A stretch of DNA of 64,000 nucleotides. It comes from Mesorhizobium sp. YIM 152430. Lineage in GTDB: Bacteria > Pseudomonadota > Alphaproteobacteria > Rhizobiales > Rhizobiaceae. The position numbers were made by a program, and so were the translations under genes. The notes under the pieces were generated by a model. The model ran no database searches. It saw nothing but the letters and a program-made list of their open reading frames with translations, and was not told the DNA's origin. The stretch covers positions 297,442 through 361,441 of the forward strand of contig NZ_JARGES010000020.1 of the NCBI RefSeq assembly GCF_029210365.1, written 5' to 3'. This document shows positions 51,844-61,242 of the stretch, in pieces (position 1 is the first letter of the stretch; each line of letters begins with the position of its first letter).

Positions 51844-54800
51844 ATGAACATCGTTCGCATAGCCATCGACAATGCCCGCCTGACGATCTCGATCCTGCTC
51901 TTCCTGATCGTGGCGGGCGCCTTGTCCTACCAGTCGATCCCGAAGGAGGCCGAGCCTGACATCGCGATCCCGATCATCTATGTGAGCCTTGCCTATCAGG
52001 GCATCTCGCCGGAGGATTCGGAGCGGCTCTTGCTGCGTCCCGTCGAGGCGCAGATGAAGGGCCTGTCGGGCGTCAAGGAGATGCGCTCGTCGGCCTATGA
52101 GGGCGGCGGCTTCGTCCTGGTCGAGTTCCAGCCCGGCTACGACTTTTCCAATGCGCTGGAGGATGTCCGCGCCAAGGTGTCGGACGCGCGCCGCGAACTT
52201 CCCCAAGGGGTGGACGAGCCGACCGTCAACGAGGTCAACGTCTCCGAATTCCCGGTCCTCGTCGTCACGCTTTCGGGCGATCTTCCAGAACGCGTCCTCG
52301 CCCAGACCGCGCGCGAACTGCGCGACCGGATCGAGGAAGTCCCCGGCGTTCTGGAAGGCGCGCTCCAGGGCACCCGCGACGAGCAGGTCGACGTCGTGAT
52401 CGACCCGGTCAAGCTCTCCTCCTACGGCCTCCAGCTCGACGAGATGATCCAGGGCATCAATGCCGGCAACAGCCTCGTCGCCGCAGGCGCGTTGCAGGGG
52501 GCGGAAGGCCGCTACCCGGTCAAGGTGCCGTCCCTGATCGAAACCGTCGAGGACGTCGCCAACCTGCCGATCGTCGCCGGCCCCAACGCCGTCGTGCGCG
52601 CGCAGGATCTCGCCACCATCCGCTCCACCTTCAAGGAAGCCGAGACGATCACCCGCCTCGACGGCAAGCCGGCCATCGCCATCGAGGTCAAGAAGCGCTC
52701 GGGCGCCAATCTGATCGACACGGTCGACCAGGTGAAAGTCGTCGCCAGCACCTTCCAGGAGGCGCTGCCGATCGCGGTCGACATCTCCTACAGCCAGGAC
52801 AAGTCGGACATGGTCCGCCAACTCCTGAGCGACTTGCAGAACCACGTGCTGATCGCCGTCATCCTCGTCTTCATCGTCATACTCTACGCCCTGTCGGGCC
52901 GCGCCTCGCTTCTGATCGGCCTTGCCATTCCCGCCTCGTTCCTGATGGGCATCCTGGCGCTGTCGCTGATGGGATACACGGTCAACATGATCGTGCTGTT
53001 CAGCCTGATCCTGGCGGTCGGGATGCTGGTCGACGACGCGATCATCGTCACCGAATTCGCCGAGCGGCGCATGTCGGAGGGCATGGACAAGCGCGCCGCC
53101 TTCGAGCTTGCGGCCAGGCGCATGGCCGGCCCCGTCATCGCCGCGACCATGACCCGCATCGCGGCCTTTTCGCCGCTGCTCTTCTGGCCCGGCATCGTCG
53201 GCGAGTTCATGAAGTTCCTGCCGCTGACGCTGATCGTCACCCTGTCGGCGTCGATGCTCTTCGCGCTCGTCTTCACGCCGACGCTCGGCGCCATGTTCGC
53301 CAAGGCCGAACCGATCCACGAGCCCAAGCCGGACGGGTTCTACATGGCCATCGTCAAGAAGGCCGTCGCCTTCCCCAAGACCGTGCTCGTGCTTACCGTC
53401 GGCCTGCTCGTCGGCGTCCAGTACAGCTACACGCAATATGGCGCGGGCGTCGAATTCTTTCCCAATGTCGAGCCCGAATACGGCCTGATGTATGTCCATG
53501 CGCGCGGCAATCTCTCGCTCGCCGAGATGGACGCCGCAACGCGCCAGGCGGAAGAACGCCTGCTCGGCTGGCCCGGCGTCTCGTCGGTCTATACCCGCGT
53601 CGGCCAGACGCGCGGCGGCGGGCAGGACATCGACGAGGATGTCGTCGGCGTCATCCAGTACGAGTTCCTCGATTGGCGCGAGCGCAAGCCGGCGAGCGAG
53701 ATTCTCAACGACCTGCGCGCCCAGATGTCCGGGATTCCGGGCGTCGAGGTGCAGGTGCGCGTGCCCGAGGCCGGGCCGCCGACCGGCCAGCCGATCCAGG
53801 TGCGCCTCTCCGCCGCGAATCCCGACGGCCTCAAGGATCAGGCGGCCGCCGTCGCCGCGCGCATCGCCCAGATCCCCGGCGTCATCGAGATTTCCGACGG
53901 CCTGCCGCCGCCCGGCGTCGACTGGGCGCTGAAGGTCGACCGCGCCAAGGCGGCGCGCTATGGCGTCTCGCCGAGCCAGGTCGGCACCGTCGTCCAGCTC
54001 GTCACCACCGGCCTCAAGCTGACCGACTACCGCCCGGCCGGCGTCGACGACGCCGTCGACATCCGCCTGCGCCTGCCCGACGACCGGCGAACCCTGTCCA
54101 GCCTCGACCAGTTGCGGGTGCAGACATCGCAGGGCGCCGTGCCGATCTCGAACTTCGTCACCCGCGAGCCGCAGCCCCGCACCGGCATCCTGAACCGCAT
54201 CGACGGCGAGCGCACCATCGTCGTCCAGGCCAACATCGCCTCGGGCGCGCAGGTCGCCGAGGTGCAGGCCGAGGTCGCGCAGGCGCTGTCGGAGATGGAG
54301 ATGGGCCAGATCCGCTGGCGCCTTGCCGGATCGAGCGAGGAAAGCGCCGAGGCCGGCGCCTTCCTCACCAAGGCGTTCGGCGCGGCGATCTTCCTGATCT
54401 TCGTGGTCCTGCTCGCGCAGTTCAACAAGTTCACCAGCGTCTTCCTGGTGCTGATGACGGTGGTCATGTCGACCATCGGCGTGTTCCTCGGCCTTCTCCT
54501 GACGGGCCAGACCTTCGGCGTCGTCATGTCGGGCATCGGCATCATCGCGCTTGCCGGCGTGGTGGTGAACAACAACATCGTCCTGATCGACACCTACGAC
54601 CTTCTGCGCCACGAGGGCATGTCGAAAATGGACGCGATCCTCCAGACCTGCCGCGAGCGCGCCCGCCCCGTCGTGCTTACCGCTTTGTCGGCGATCTTCG
54701 GCGTCGCCCCGATCGCCTTCGGCCTCGGGCTGGAACTCTTCCACCACGAGACGACGATCAACGCGCCGTCGACCCAGTGGTGGATTTCGCTCTCCTCTGC

Positions 54801-54990
54801 GATCGTCTACGGCCTCTCCTTCGCCACCGTGCTGACCCTCGTCGTCACGCCGGCCGCGCTGATGGTGTTCACGCGCGAGCACCTGAAGCCGGGCGAGACG
54901 CGGCGCAGCTTCTGGCAATGGCTGCTCCGGCGAAAGCCCAATTCCGTGCCTGAAACGGCTCCGGACCCGCACCCCGCGCCTGCGCAATAG
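51844..54990 (+). CDS. RND efflux pump, inner-membrane transporter (AcrB/HAE1-like)
   Basis: 1048 residues, a full-length RND pump with twelve helices and two large periplasmic loops. The proton-relay Asp pair lies in VGMLVDDAIIVTEFAERRM (TM4), and the segments IPKEAEPDIAIPIIYV and GIIALAGVVVNNNIVLIDTYDLLRHEG are conserved. It expels hydrophobic compounds using the proton gradient. The substrate range cannot be inferred; with the adaptor upstream it forms a two-gene operon. Confidence 0.93.
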   Translation: MNIVRIAIDNARLTISILLFLIVAGALSYQSIPKEAEPDIAIPIIYVSLAYQGISPEDSERLLLRPVEAQMKGLSGVKEMRSSAYEGGGFVLVEFQPGYDFSNALEDVRAKVSDARRELPQGVDEPTVNEVNVSEFPVLVVTLSGDLPERVLAQTARELRDRIEEVPGVLEGALQGTRDEQVDVVIDPVKLSSYGLQLDEMIQGINAGNSLVAAGALQGAEGRYPVKVPSLIETVEDVANLPIVAGPNAVVRAQDLATIRSTFKEAETITRLDGKPAIAIEVKKRSGANLIDTVDQVKVVASTFQEALPIAVDISYSQDKSDMVRQLLSDLQNHVLIAVILVFIVILYALSGRASLLIGLAIPASFLMGILALSLMGYTVNMIVLFSLILAVGMLVDDAIIVTEFAERRMSEGMDKRAAFELAARRMAGPVIAATMTRIAAFSPLLFWPGIVGEFMKFLPLTLIVTLSASMLFALVFTPTLGAMFAKAEPIHEPKPDGFYMAIVKKAVAFPKTVLVLTVGLLVGVQYSYTQYGAGVEFFPNVEPEYGLMYVHARGNLSLAEMDAATRQAEERLLGWPGVSSVYTRVGQTRGGGQDIDEDVVGVIQYEFLDWRERKPASEILNDLRAQMSGIPGVEVQVRVPEAGPPTGQPIQVRLSAANPDGLKDQAAAVAARIAQIPGVIEISDGLPPPGVDWALKVDRAKAARYGVSPSQVGTVVQLVTTGLKLTDYRPAGVDDAVDIRLRLPDDRRTLSSLDQLRVQTSQGAVPISNFVTREPQPRTGILNRIDGERTIVVQANIASGAQVAEVQAEVAQALSEMEMGQIRWRLAGSSEESAEAGAFLTKAFGAAIFLIFVVLLAQFNKFTSVFLVLMTVVMSTIGVFLGLLLTGQTFGVVMSGIGIIALAGVVVNNNIVLIDTYDLLRHEGMSKMDAILQTCRERARPVVLTALSAIFGVAPIAFGLGLELFHHETTINAPSTQWWISLSSAIVYGLSFATVLTLVVTPAALMVFTREHLKPGETRRSFWQWLLRRKPNSVPETAPDPHPAPAQ

Positions 54991-55053
54991 GCGATTCGGC
55001 GGTTCAGGAAGCGGCGCGCGGAACCTGCGGGCCGCTTCGCGCATTTAAGCGCT

Positions 55054-55072
55054 GGAACAGGATCGTCCTGTT
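55054..55072. promoter_or_regulatory. inverted repeat before the DUF3309 gene
   Basis: GAACAGGA and TCCTGTTC are exact 8-bp inverted repeats around TCG, ending 23 nt before the ATG and directly followed by the AAGGAGAG stretch. It may be an operator or a leader hairpin. Confidence 0.45.
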
Positions 55073-55095
55073 CAAGGAGAGTTGGGGAGCTAGGC

Positions 55096-55254
55096 ATGTC
55101 TGTCGGAACAATCCTCGTCATCATTCTGATCCTGATCCTGCTAGGCGCCATTCCGGCCTGGCCGCATTCGCGCGGCTGGGGCTATGGCCCGTCGGGCATT
55201 CTCGGGGTCGTCCTGGTAGTAGTGCTGATCCTCGTGTTGATGGGCCGAATCTAG
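55096..55254 (+). CDS. DUF3309 family small membrane protein
   Basis: 52 residues: MSVGTILVIILILILLGAIP, then a conserved centre WPHSRGWGYGPSG, then a second hydrophobic run ending LVLMGRI. This two-helix layout with the WGYxPSG loop is that of DUF3309, a small inner-membrane family widespread in proteobacteria with no assigned function. An inverted repeat sits just upstream and a strong hairpin 49 bp downstream. It is separated from the RND pump by 105 bp. Confidence 0.85.
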   Translation: MSVGTILVIILILILLGAIPAWPHSRGWGYGPSGILGVVLVVVLILVLMGRI

Positions 55255-55303
55255 CGCTTCCAGCGCCTTCGGTTTCAGCCCTCCGCGAGACGGAGCACGC
55301 CTT

Positions 55304-55333
55304 CGCCCGGCAGCGTACCCGCGCTGCCGGGCG
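55304..55333. terminator. 12-bp hairpin between DUF3309 and the MFS gene
   Basis: CGCCCGGCAGCG and CGCTGCCGGGCG pair perfectly around TACCCG. It abuts the MFS stop codon, so it lies at the 3' end of both convergent genes; no long T-run follows. Confidence 0.6.
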
Positions 55334-56515
55334 TCACTTTCCGAGGTGGCACGGAACCTGTGCGATGACTTTCTGCCGGTCCGCCGTCGCGACGACCCGC
55401 GCCAGCGCCGCAAGCGCGAACAGGATCAGCGCCAGCACGACGAAGATGGGCGCGAAGCCGGTCTGCTCGCCGATGAACCCGATCGCCGACGGTGCGACGA
55501 GAATGCCCGAATAGCCCATCGTGGTCGCCACGCTCATGCCGACGCCCGGCGCCAGTCCCGGCTGGTTGCCGGCTGCCGAGAAGGCGATCGGCACGACATT
55601 TGCGATGCCGAGCCCGGCAAGGGCGAAGAAGCCGATCGCAAGCGGCGCGGCGGGCGCAAGTCCGGCGCCGACGAGCCCTGTTCCCGCCACGAGACAGGAA
55701 ACCCGCATCGTCGCCACCGCGCCGAACCGGTTGCGCACCGCATCGCCCGAAAAGCGCATCAGTGCCATCGCACCGGAAAAGCCGGCAAAGGCGAGGCTGG
55801 CCGCCGCCACGTTCGAGCCGAGTTCGCGCTGGAGGTAGAGCGCCGCCCAGTCGAGAACCGCGCCTTCGGGGATCATGCCGAACAGTGCGGCGAGGCCGAG
55901 CAGATAGGGAAGCGGCGTCAATGGCCAGCGTGTCGACGGCCTCTCGGTGCTCCGTGCCGGCGGATCGCGCAGCGACCAGACCAGCATCGCCGCGATGACC
56001 GCCGCCGACACGGCGGCGACGGCGAGTGCCTGCGCCAATGCGCCGTATGACTGCAACAACGCGCCGCCCGCTGCCGCACCCGCAAAGCCCCCGAGGCTCC
56101 AGAAACCATGCGAGGACGACATGATCGCCCGGTCGAGCCTGCGCTCGACGGCCACCGCATTGGCGTTCATCGCGACATCCATGCCGCCGATCACCGCGCC
56201 GAAGCAGAACATCGTGAATCCCGCGCCGGCAAAGCCCGGCGCAAGCACCACCGCCGGAAGCGCGAACGGCGCCAGGACGGCGAATCCGGCGAGCGGGCGG
56301 CGCGAGCCGTGCCGGGCGATCAGCCCGCCGCACCACGGCATCGCCACCAGCGCACCGAGCCCGAAGATCAGGATCAGCAGCCCGAGACGGCTTTCGGAAA
56401 GGTCGAGCCGCTCCATCATCGCGGGGATCTGCGGCGCCCAGGCACCGATGATCAGGCCATTGGCGAGAAAGGCGAGGGCGACGGCAAGGCGGATCGCGGG
56501 AAAAGCCCGATTCAC
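55334..56515 (-). CDS. major facilitator superfamily transporter
   Basis: 393 residues with twelve predicted helices. The MFS A-like motif between helices 2 and 3 reads GGLIARHGSRRPLAG, and FSGDAVRNRFGA is its counterpart in the second half. Similar to the YbjJ/fucose-permease-like branch of the superfamily; the substrate is unknown. Its promoter must lie in the 267-bp gap shared with the SH3 gene, where CAATA-CGC-TATTG (about 56536) could be an operator. Confidence 0.88.
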   Translation of the reverse strand: MNRAFPAIRLAVALAFLANGLIIGAWAPQIPAMMERLDLSESRLGLLILIFGLGALVAMPWCGGLIARHGSRRPLAGFAVLAPFALPAVVLAPGFAGAGFTMFCFGAVIGGMDVAMNANAVAVERRLDRAIMSSSHGFWSLGGFAGAAAGGALLQSYGALAQALAVAAVSAAVIAAMLVWSLRDPPARSTERPSTRWPLTPLPYLLGLAALFGMIPEGAVLDWAALYLQRELGSNVAAASLAFAGFSGAMALMRFSGDAVRNRFGAVATMRVSCLVAGTGLVGAGLAPAAPLAIGFFALAGLGIANVVPIAFSAAGNQPGLAPGVGMSVATTMGYSGILVAPSAIGFIGEQTGFAPIFVVLALILFALAALARVVATADRQKVIAQVPCHLGK

Positions 56516-56630
56516 GTTTCGTTACTCCTTGCAATACGCTATTGGAGCTATAAAGGACATTTAAATCGATTGAATAACGTCAATACAAATAATTTTGTTG
56601 CGTGGCAAGTGCGCCACAGAGACGGGATGC

Positions 56631-56645
56631 TTAACCCGTGCTTAA
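56631..56645. promoter_or_regulatory. perfect CtrA-type box upstream of the SH3 gene
   Basis: TTAA-CCCGTGC-TTAA is a full match to TTAA-N7-TTAA. It lies 137 nt before the SH3 gene start, almost the same distance as the box before rcdA. Confidence 0.65.
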
Positions 56646-56697
56646 CCTGGGCTCATCACCGCCACAATCGATGCTATGGTCACGCGAAGAGGGATTC

Positions 56698-56778
56698 ATG
56701 AACTTCGCTTCGCACCCGCGCCGCAGCCGGTCTTTTGCCGGCGATCTGGTGCAGTGCAAGCCCGCACAGCCAAGGTGA
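56698..56778 (+). CDS. candidate 26-codon leader ORF before the SH3 gene
   Basis: ATG 56698 follows GAGGGA at good spacing and opens a 26-codon frame (MNFASHPRRSRSFAG...) whose stop lies 4 nt before the start of the SH3 gene. The ribosome site of that gene (AAGGTG) is within the last codons of the leader, so passage of ribosomes through it could affect translation. No similarity recognised; it may be chance. Confidence 0.3.
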   Translation: MNFASHPRRSRSFAGDLVQCKPAQPR

Positions 56779-56782
56779 CCGC

Positions 56783-57664
56783 ATGTCTAGAGACAATCCG
56801 CGTCGACGCATCGACTGGAATGGCGAGGGACAACAGCAAAACGCAACGCAGCTTCTGAAATCGCGCGGCCGTCTGCGCAAGGCATATGTGCCTGCCGCGA
56901 TCGGCTTCACCGCGCTCGCCCTCATCGCCGCACTGGCCGCAGGACCGGTCATGCGCGGCATGGCGGGCGCGCAGACCGAACCGGCCGCAGCTGCAATCGA
57001 TACCGCCCTGACCGAGACGGTCGAAGCCGCCGCCATCGTCCAGCCCGCAAGCGCCGAAGCGCCTGCTCCTGATGCCAAGCCGGCCGCAACGAAGCCTGAA
57101 ACGAATGTCTTCGCCGCCGCCGCTACATCCGCGACTGCCGCTACATCCGCGACTCCTGCCGCCACGGCCGCGCGCGCATCCGCCGAGCCCGGTTCCGCCG
57201 GCCTCGAACCCAATGACCCGCGCTGGAACCCGGCCGCGCTTGCCGTCGATGAAGAAAAGCTCACCGCGCTCAAGCAGGCGGTCGACGAGACCGTCGCCGC
57301 GGCGGAAATCGCAACCGCGATGGGCAATACGGAAGGGCTCGTCACCTCCGGCATTCCGGCAACCGCCGCCGGCTTCGCCCCCGAACGCCCGTCTCTGCCG
57401 GCGTCCGAACGCAGCGCCTTCGATGCCGCCCTCGTCGCCACGGACGACGAAACGGTGGCCGAGCCTGCCGTCACCTCGAAACTTTCACCCGCCAAGGCGA
57501 CGCAATATGTCAACATGCGCGCCGGACCCGACGACGGCGCCACCGTGCTCACGGTCGTTCCGGCCAATGCCTCGATCGAGGCCGAAGCGGACTGCCGCTG
57601 GTGCGAAGTCAGCTATAACGGCAAGACCGGCTACATCTACCGCACCTTCATCGCCCGGAACTGA
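56783..57664 (+). CDS. membrane-anchored SH3-domain envelope protein
   Basis: 293 residues from ATG 56783. A short basic cytoplasmic part (SRDNPRRRIDWNGEGQQQN) is followed by one membrane helix (about 50-72), a long Ala/Pro/Glu-rich periplasmic linker (to about 225) and a C-terminal bacterial SH3 domain (QYVNMRAGPDDGATVLTVVP, then CRWCEVSYNGKTGYIYRTF). Bacterial SH3 domains usually bind peptidoglycan or peptides, so a wall-related role is likely. A perfect CtrA box upstream suggests cell-cycle control. Ends in a bidirectional terminator shared with pyc. Confidence 0.88.
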   Translation: MSRDNPRRRIDWNGEGQQQNATQLLKSRGRLRKAYVPAAIGFTALALIAALAAGPVMRGMAGAQTEPAAAAIDTALTETVEAAAIVQPASAEAPAPDAKPAATKPETNVFAAAATSATAATSATPAATAARASAEPGSAGLEPNDPRWNPAALAVDEEKLTALKQAVDETVAAAEIATAMGNTEGLVTSGIPATAAGFAPERPSLPASERSAFDAALVATDDETVAEPAVTSKLSPAKATQYVNMRAGPDDGATVLTVVPANASIEAEADCRWCEVSYNGKTGYIYRTFIARN

Positions 57665-57691
57665 TACGCGCAGCACCCGCCGCGATCGTCG

Positions 57692-57718
57692 AAAAGCCCG
57701 GATCGCTTCGGGCTTTTT
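57692..57718. terminator. bidirectional terminator between the SH3 gene and pyc
   Basis: AAAAGCCCG and CGGGCTTTT are inverted repeats around GATCGCTT, with an A-run on the left and T-run on the right. It serves both convergent genes and ends next to the pyc stop. Confidence 0.93.
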
Positions 57719-57719
57719 G

Positions 57720-60700
57720 CTATCTGGCATAGACGACCAGAAGATCCTTGGCGTCGATCTGGTCGCCCGCGCGCACCAGCACCTCGGCGATCTCTCCGTC
57801 GCGTTCGGCATGAAGCGCGGTTTCCATCTTCATCGCCTCGATCGAGAGCAGCACGTCGCCGGCGGTCACCTTCTGGCCGGCCGCCACGGCCAGCGTCGAG
57901 ACCACCCCCGGCATCGGCGCGCCGACATGGGCCGCATTGCCCGCTTCCACCTTGGCCCGTGCCTTTGCCCCGCCGGCCCCATGGGTGCGGTCCGGCACCT
58001 TGACGCGTCGCGGCTGGCCGTTCAGTTCGAAGAACACCGTCACCATGCCCTTCTCGTCGCTCTCGCCGATCGCAAGGCAGCGGATGACGAGCGTCTTTCC
58101 GCGCTCGATCTCGACGAAGATCTCGTCCTCCTGGTTCATGCCGTAGAAATAGACCGGCGTCGGCAGCGCCGAGACGGGGCCGTATTCGCCCTGCGCGGCG
58201 GCGAAATCCGAAAACACCTTCGGATACATCAGCCAGGACGCGAACTCGAAGTCGGAAAGCGCCCGCTCCAGCTTCTCCTCGATATTTTTGCGGTCCGCGT
58301 CGAGATCGGCCGGCGCAAGCAGCGACCCCGGCCGCACGGTGATCGGCTTTTCCCCCTTGAGCGCCTTCTTCTGCAATGCCTGCGGCCAGCCCTCCGGCGG
58401 CTGGCCAAGATCGCCCTTCAGCATCGAGACGACCGAATCCGGGAAGGAGATGTCCTTGGCCGGGTTCTCGACGTCGGCGACCGTCAGGTCCTGTGAAACC
58501 ATCATCAGCGCCATGTCGCCCACGACCTTCGAGGACGGCGTCACCTTGACGATGTCGCCGAACATCAGATTGGCGTCGTGATAGGCTTGCGCGACCTCGT
58601 GCCAGCGGCTTTCCAGCCCCAGCGAGCGCGCCTGTTCCTTGAGGTTGGTGAACTGCCCGCCTGGCATCTCGTGCAGATAGACCTCCGAGGCCGGCCCCTT
58701 CAGATCGCTCTCGAACGCTGCGTACTGATTGCGCACGGCCTCCCAGTAGAACGAGATCTTCCTGATCCATTCGGGGTCGAGCCCCGGATCGCGCGGATCG
58801 TCCTTCAAGGCTTCGACGATGGAGCCGAGGCAAGGCTGCGAAGTGTTGCCCGAAAGCGCATCCATCGCCGCGTCGATCGCATCGACCCCGCCTTCGACCG
58901 CCGCCAGCACGGTCGCCGCCGCGATGCCGGACGTGTCATGCGTATGGAAATGCAGCGGCAGATCGGTCGCCTCGCGCAACGCCTTGAACAGAACCTTCGC
59001 CGCCGCCGGCTTCAACACGCCCGCCATGTCTTTGACCGCGATGATATGCGCGCCCGCCGCCTCCAGTTCGCGCGCAAGGTCGACGTAATATTTGAGATCG
59101 TATTTGGCTCGGTCAGCGTCGAGGATGTTGCCGGTATAGCAGATCGCCGCCTCGCACAGTCTGCCTTCCTCGCGCACCGCATCCATCGCGACCCGCATGT
59201 TCTCGACCCAGTTCAGGCAGTCGAAGACGCGAAAAAGATCGATGCCGCCGGCAGCAGCCTGTTTCACGAAATAGCGCACCACATTGTCGGGATAGTTGGT
59301 GTAGCCGACCCCGTTCGCCCCGCGCAGAAGCATCTGCAACAGGATGTTCGGCGCCGCCTCGCGCACCTTGGCGAGCCGCTCCCAAGGGTCTTCCGTCAGG
59401 AACCGCATCGCCACGTCGAAGGTCGCCCCGCCCCAGCATTCGAGCGACAGAAGCTGCGGCAGCGCGCGTGCATAGGTGCCTGCGATCGCTGCGATGTCGT
59501 GCGTGCGCATCCGCGTCGCCAGCAGCGACTGGTGCCCGTCGCGCATCGTCGTGTCGGTGACGAGCACCTTTTTCTCGGCCCGCATCCAGCGTGCGAACGC
59601 CTCCGGCCCATCCCGGTCGAGCCTCTGCCTGGTGCCGTCCGCGATCGATCCCCCGACGAACGGCGCGCGCGGCGGGGCCGCATCCGCCTTCGGCATCGGC
59701 CGCCCGCGCGCTTCGGGATGGCCGTTGACCGAAACGTCGGCGAGATAGTTGAGCAGCTTCGTCGCCCGGTCCTGCCGCTTGACCGCGGTGAACAGTTCCG
59801 GCGTCGTGTCGATGAACCGCGTCGTATAGGAATTGTCGCGGAAACTGGGATGCCCGATGATCGCTTCGAGGAAGGTGAGGTTCGTCGCCACGCCGCGGAT
59901 GCGGAACTCCCGCAGCGCCCGGTCCATGCGCAGAATCGTCTCGTCGGCCGAAGGCGACCAGGCGGTCACCTTCTCCAGGAGCGGATCGTAGAAGCGCGTG
60001 ATGACCGCGCCCGAATAGGCCGTGCCGCCGTCGAGCCTGATGCCGAAGCCCGTCGCCCCGCGATAGGCGGTGATCCGGCCATAATCGGGGATGAAATTCT
60101 GCTCCGGGTCCTCGGTGGTGATCCGGCATTGCAGCGCGTGGCCGTTGAGCTTGATGTCCGCCTGCGCCGGCACGCCCGATTCCGGTGAGCCGATCGCCGC
60201 GCCTTCCAAAATTCGGATCTGCGCCTTGACGATGTCGATCCCGGTCACTTCCTCGGTCACCGTATGCTCGACCTGGATGCGCGGATTGACCTCGATGAAG
60301 TAGAACGCGCCGGTATCGGCATCCATCAGGAACTCGACCGTGCCCGCGCCGACATAATCGGTCGCCTCGGCGATCTTCAGTGCATGGCCGCACAGTTCGG
60401 CCCGCTGCGCATCGTCGAGATAGGGCGCCGGAGCGCGCTCGACGACCTTCTGGTTGCGCCGCTGGATCGAGCAGTCGCGCTCGAAAAGATGCACCGCATT
60501 GCCGTGGGTGTCGCCCAGAACCTGCACCTCGACATGGCGCGCGCGTTCGACCAGCTTTTCGAGATAGACCTCGTCCTTGCCGAAGGCGGCCTTGGCCTCG
60601 CGCCTGGCTTCGGTCACCTCGCGCGCGATGTCTTCCTCCGCGCGGATCGCGCGCATCCCGCGCCCGCCGCCGCCCCAGGATGCTTTCAGCATCACCGGAT

Positions 60701-61202
60701 AGCCGATCTGCGCGGCCATCGCCTTCACCGCCTCCATGTCGTCCGGCAGCGGCTCCGTCGCCGGCACGACCGGGACGCCGACCTCGATCGCCAGATTGCG
60801 CGCCGCGACCTTGTTGCCAAGCCGGCGCATCGTCTCCGGCTTCGGCCCGATGAAGACGATGCCGTTCTCGGCGCAGGCATCGGCGAATTCGGGGTTCTCC
60901 GACAAAAGCCCGTAGCCCGGATGGATCGCATCGGCCCCCGAAAGCTTCGCCACCCGGATCACCTCGTCGATCGACAGATAGCTTTCGATCGGCCCCAGAT
61001 CCTTCGCCAGATGCGCCCCGCGCCCGACCTGGTAGCTCTCGTCCGCCTTGAAGCGATGGAGCGAATATTTGTCCTCTTCCGCCCAGATGGCGACGGTCTT
61101 GATGCCGAGTTCATTGGCCGCGCGGAAGACGCGGATCGCGATTTCGGATCGGTTGGCAACGAGGATTTTCTTGATCTTCAAGGAAGGCACTCCGGCAGGC
61201 AT
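57720..61202 (-). CDS. pyc: pyruvate carboxylase
   Basis: 1160 residues, the full single-chain length. N-terminal biotin carboxylase with ATP-grasp (KKILVANRSEIAIRVFRAA; KASWGGGGRGMRAI; FIEVNPRIQVEHTVTEE), central carboxyltransferase (about 540-810, DTTMRDGHQSLLATRMRTHD with metal ligands; FHTHDTSG), and C-terminal biotin domain with the biotinyl Lys1125 in EAMKMET. It makes oxaloacetate from pyruvate and bicarbonate to refill the TCA cycle. It is monocistronic with a terminator at its 3' end. Confidence 0.97.
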   Translation of the reverse strand: MPAGVPSLKIKKILVANRSEIAIRVFRAANELGIKTVAIWAEEDKYSLHRFKADESYQVGRGAHLAKDLGPIESYLSIDEVIRVAKLSGADAIHPGYGLLSENPEFADACAENGIVFIGPKPETMRRLGNKVAARNLAIEVGVPVVPATEPLPDDMEAVKAMAAQIGYPVMLKASWGGGGRGMRAIRAEEDIAREVTEARREAKAAFGKDEVYLEKLVERARHVEVQVLGDTHGNAVHLFERDCSIQRRNQKVVERAPAPYLDDAQRAELCGHALKIAEATDYVGAGTVEFLMDADTGAFYFIEVNPRIQVEHTVTEEVTGIDIVKAQIRILEGAAIGSPESGVPAQADIKLNGHALQCRITTEDPEQNFIPDYGRITAYRGATGFGIRLDGGTAYSGAVITRFYDPLLEKVTAWSPSADETILRMDRALREFRIRGVATNLTFLEAIIGHPSFRDNSYTTRFIDTTPELFTAVKRQDRATKLLNYLADVSVNGHPEARGRPMPKADAAPPRAPFVGGSIADGTRQRLDRDGPEAFARWMRAEKKVLVTDTTMRDGHQSLLATRMRTHDIAAIAGTYARALPQLLSLECWGGATFDVAMRFLTEDPWERLAKVREAAPNILLQMLLRGANGVGYTNYPDNVVRYFVKQAAAGGIDLFRVFDCLNWVENMRVAMDAVREEGRLCEAAICYTGNILDADRAKYDLKYYVDLARELEAAGAHIIAVKDMAGVLKPAAAKVLFKALREATDLPLHFHTHDTSGIAAATVLAAVEGGVDAIDAAMDALSGNTSQPCLGSIVEALKDDPRDPGLDPEWIRKISFYWEAVRNQYAAFESDLKGPASEVYLHEMPGGQFTNLKEQARSLGLESRWHEVAQAYHDANLMFGDIVKVTPSSKVVGDMALMMVSQDLTVADVENPAKDISFPDSVVSMLKGDLGQPPEGWPQALQKKALKGEKPITVRPGSLLAPADLDADRKNIEEKLERALSDFEFASWLMYPKVFSDFAAAQGEYGPVSALPTPVYFYGMNQEDEIFVEIERGKTLVIRCLAIGESDEKGMVTVFFELNGQPRRVKVPDRTHGAGGAKARAKVEAGNAAHVGAPMPGVVSTLAVAAGQKVTAGDVLLSIEAMKMETALHAERDGEIAEVLVRAGDQIDAKDLLVVYAR

Positions 61203-61242
61203 GGGGCCGCATGTTGCAGCGCAAACGCCGGCTCGCGCAAGG

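Noticed and set aside
51733..55044. A 1103-codon open frame antisense to the RND pump
   Set aside because: Low-complexity charged composition with no domain, exactly opposite a full-length conserved pump; a shadow of codon bias.
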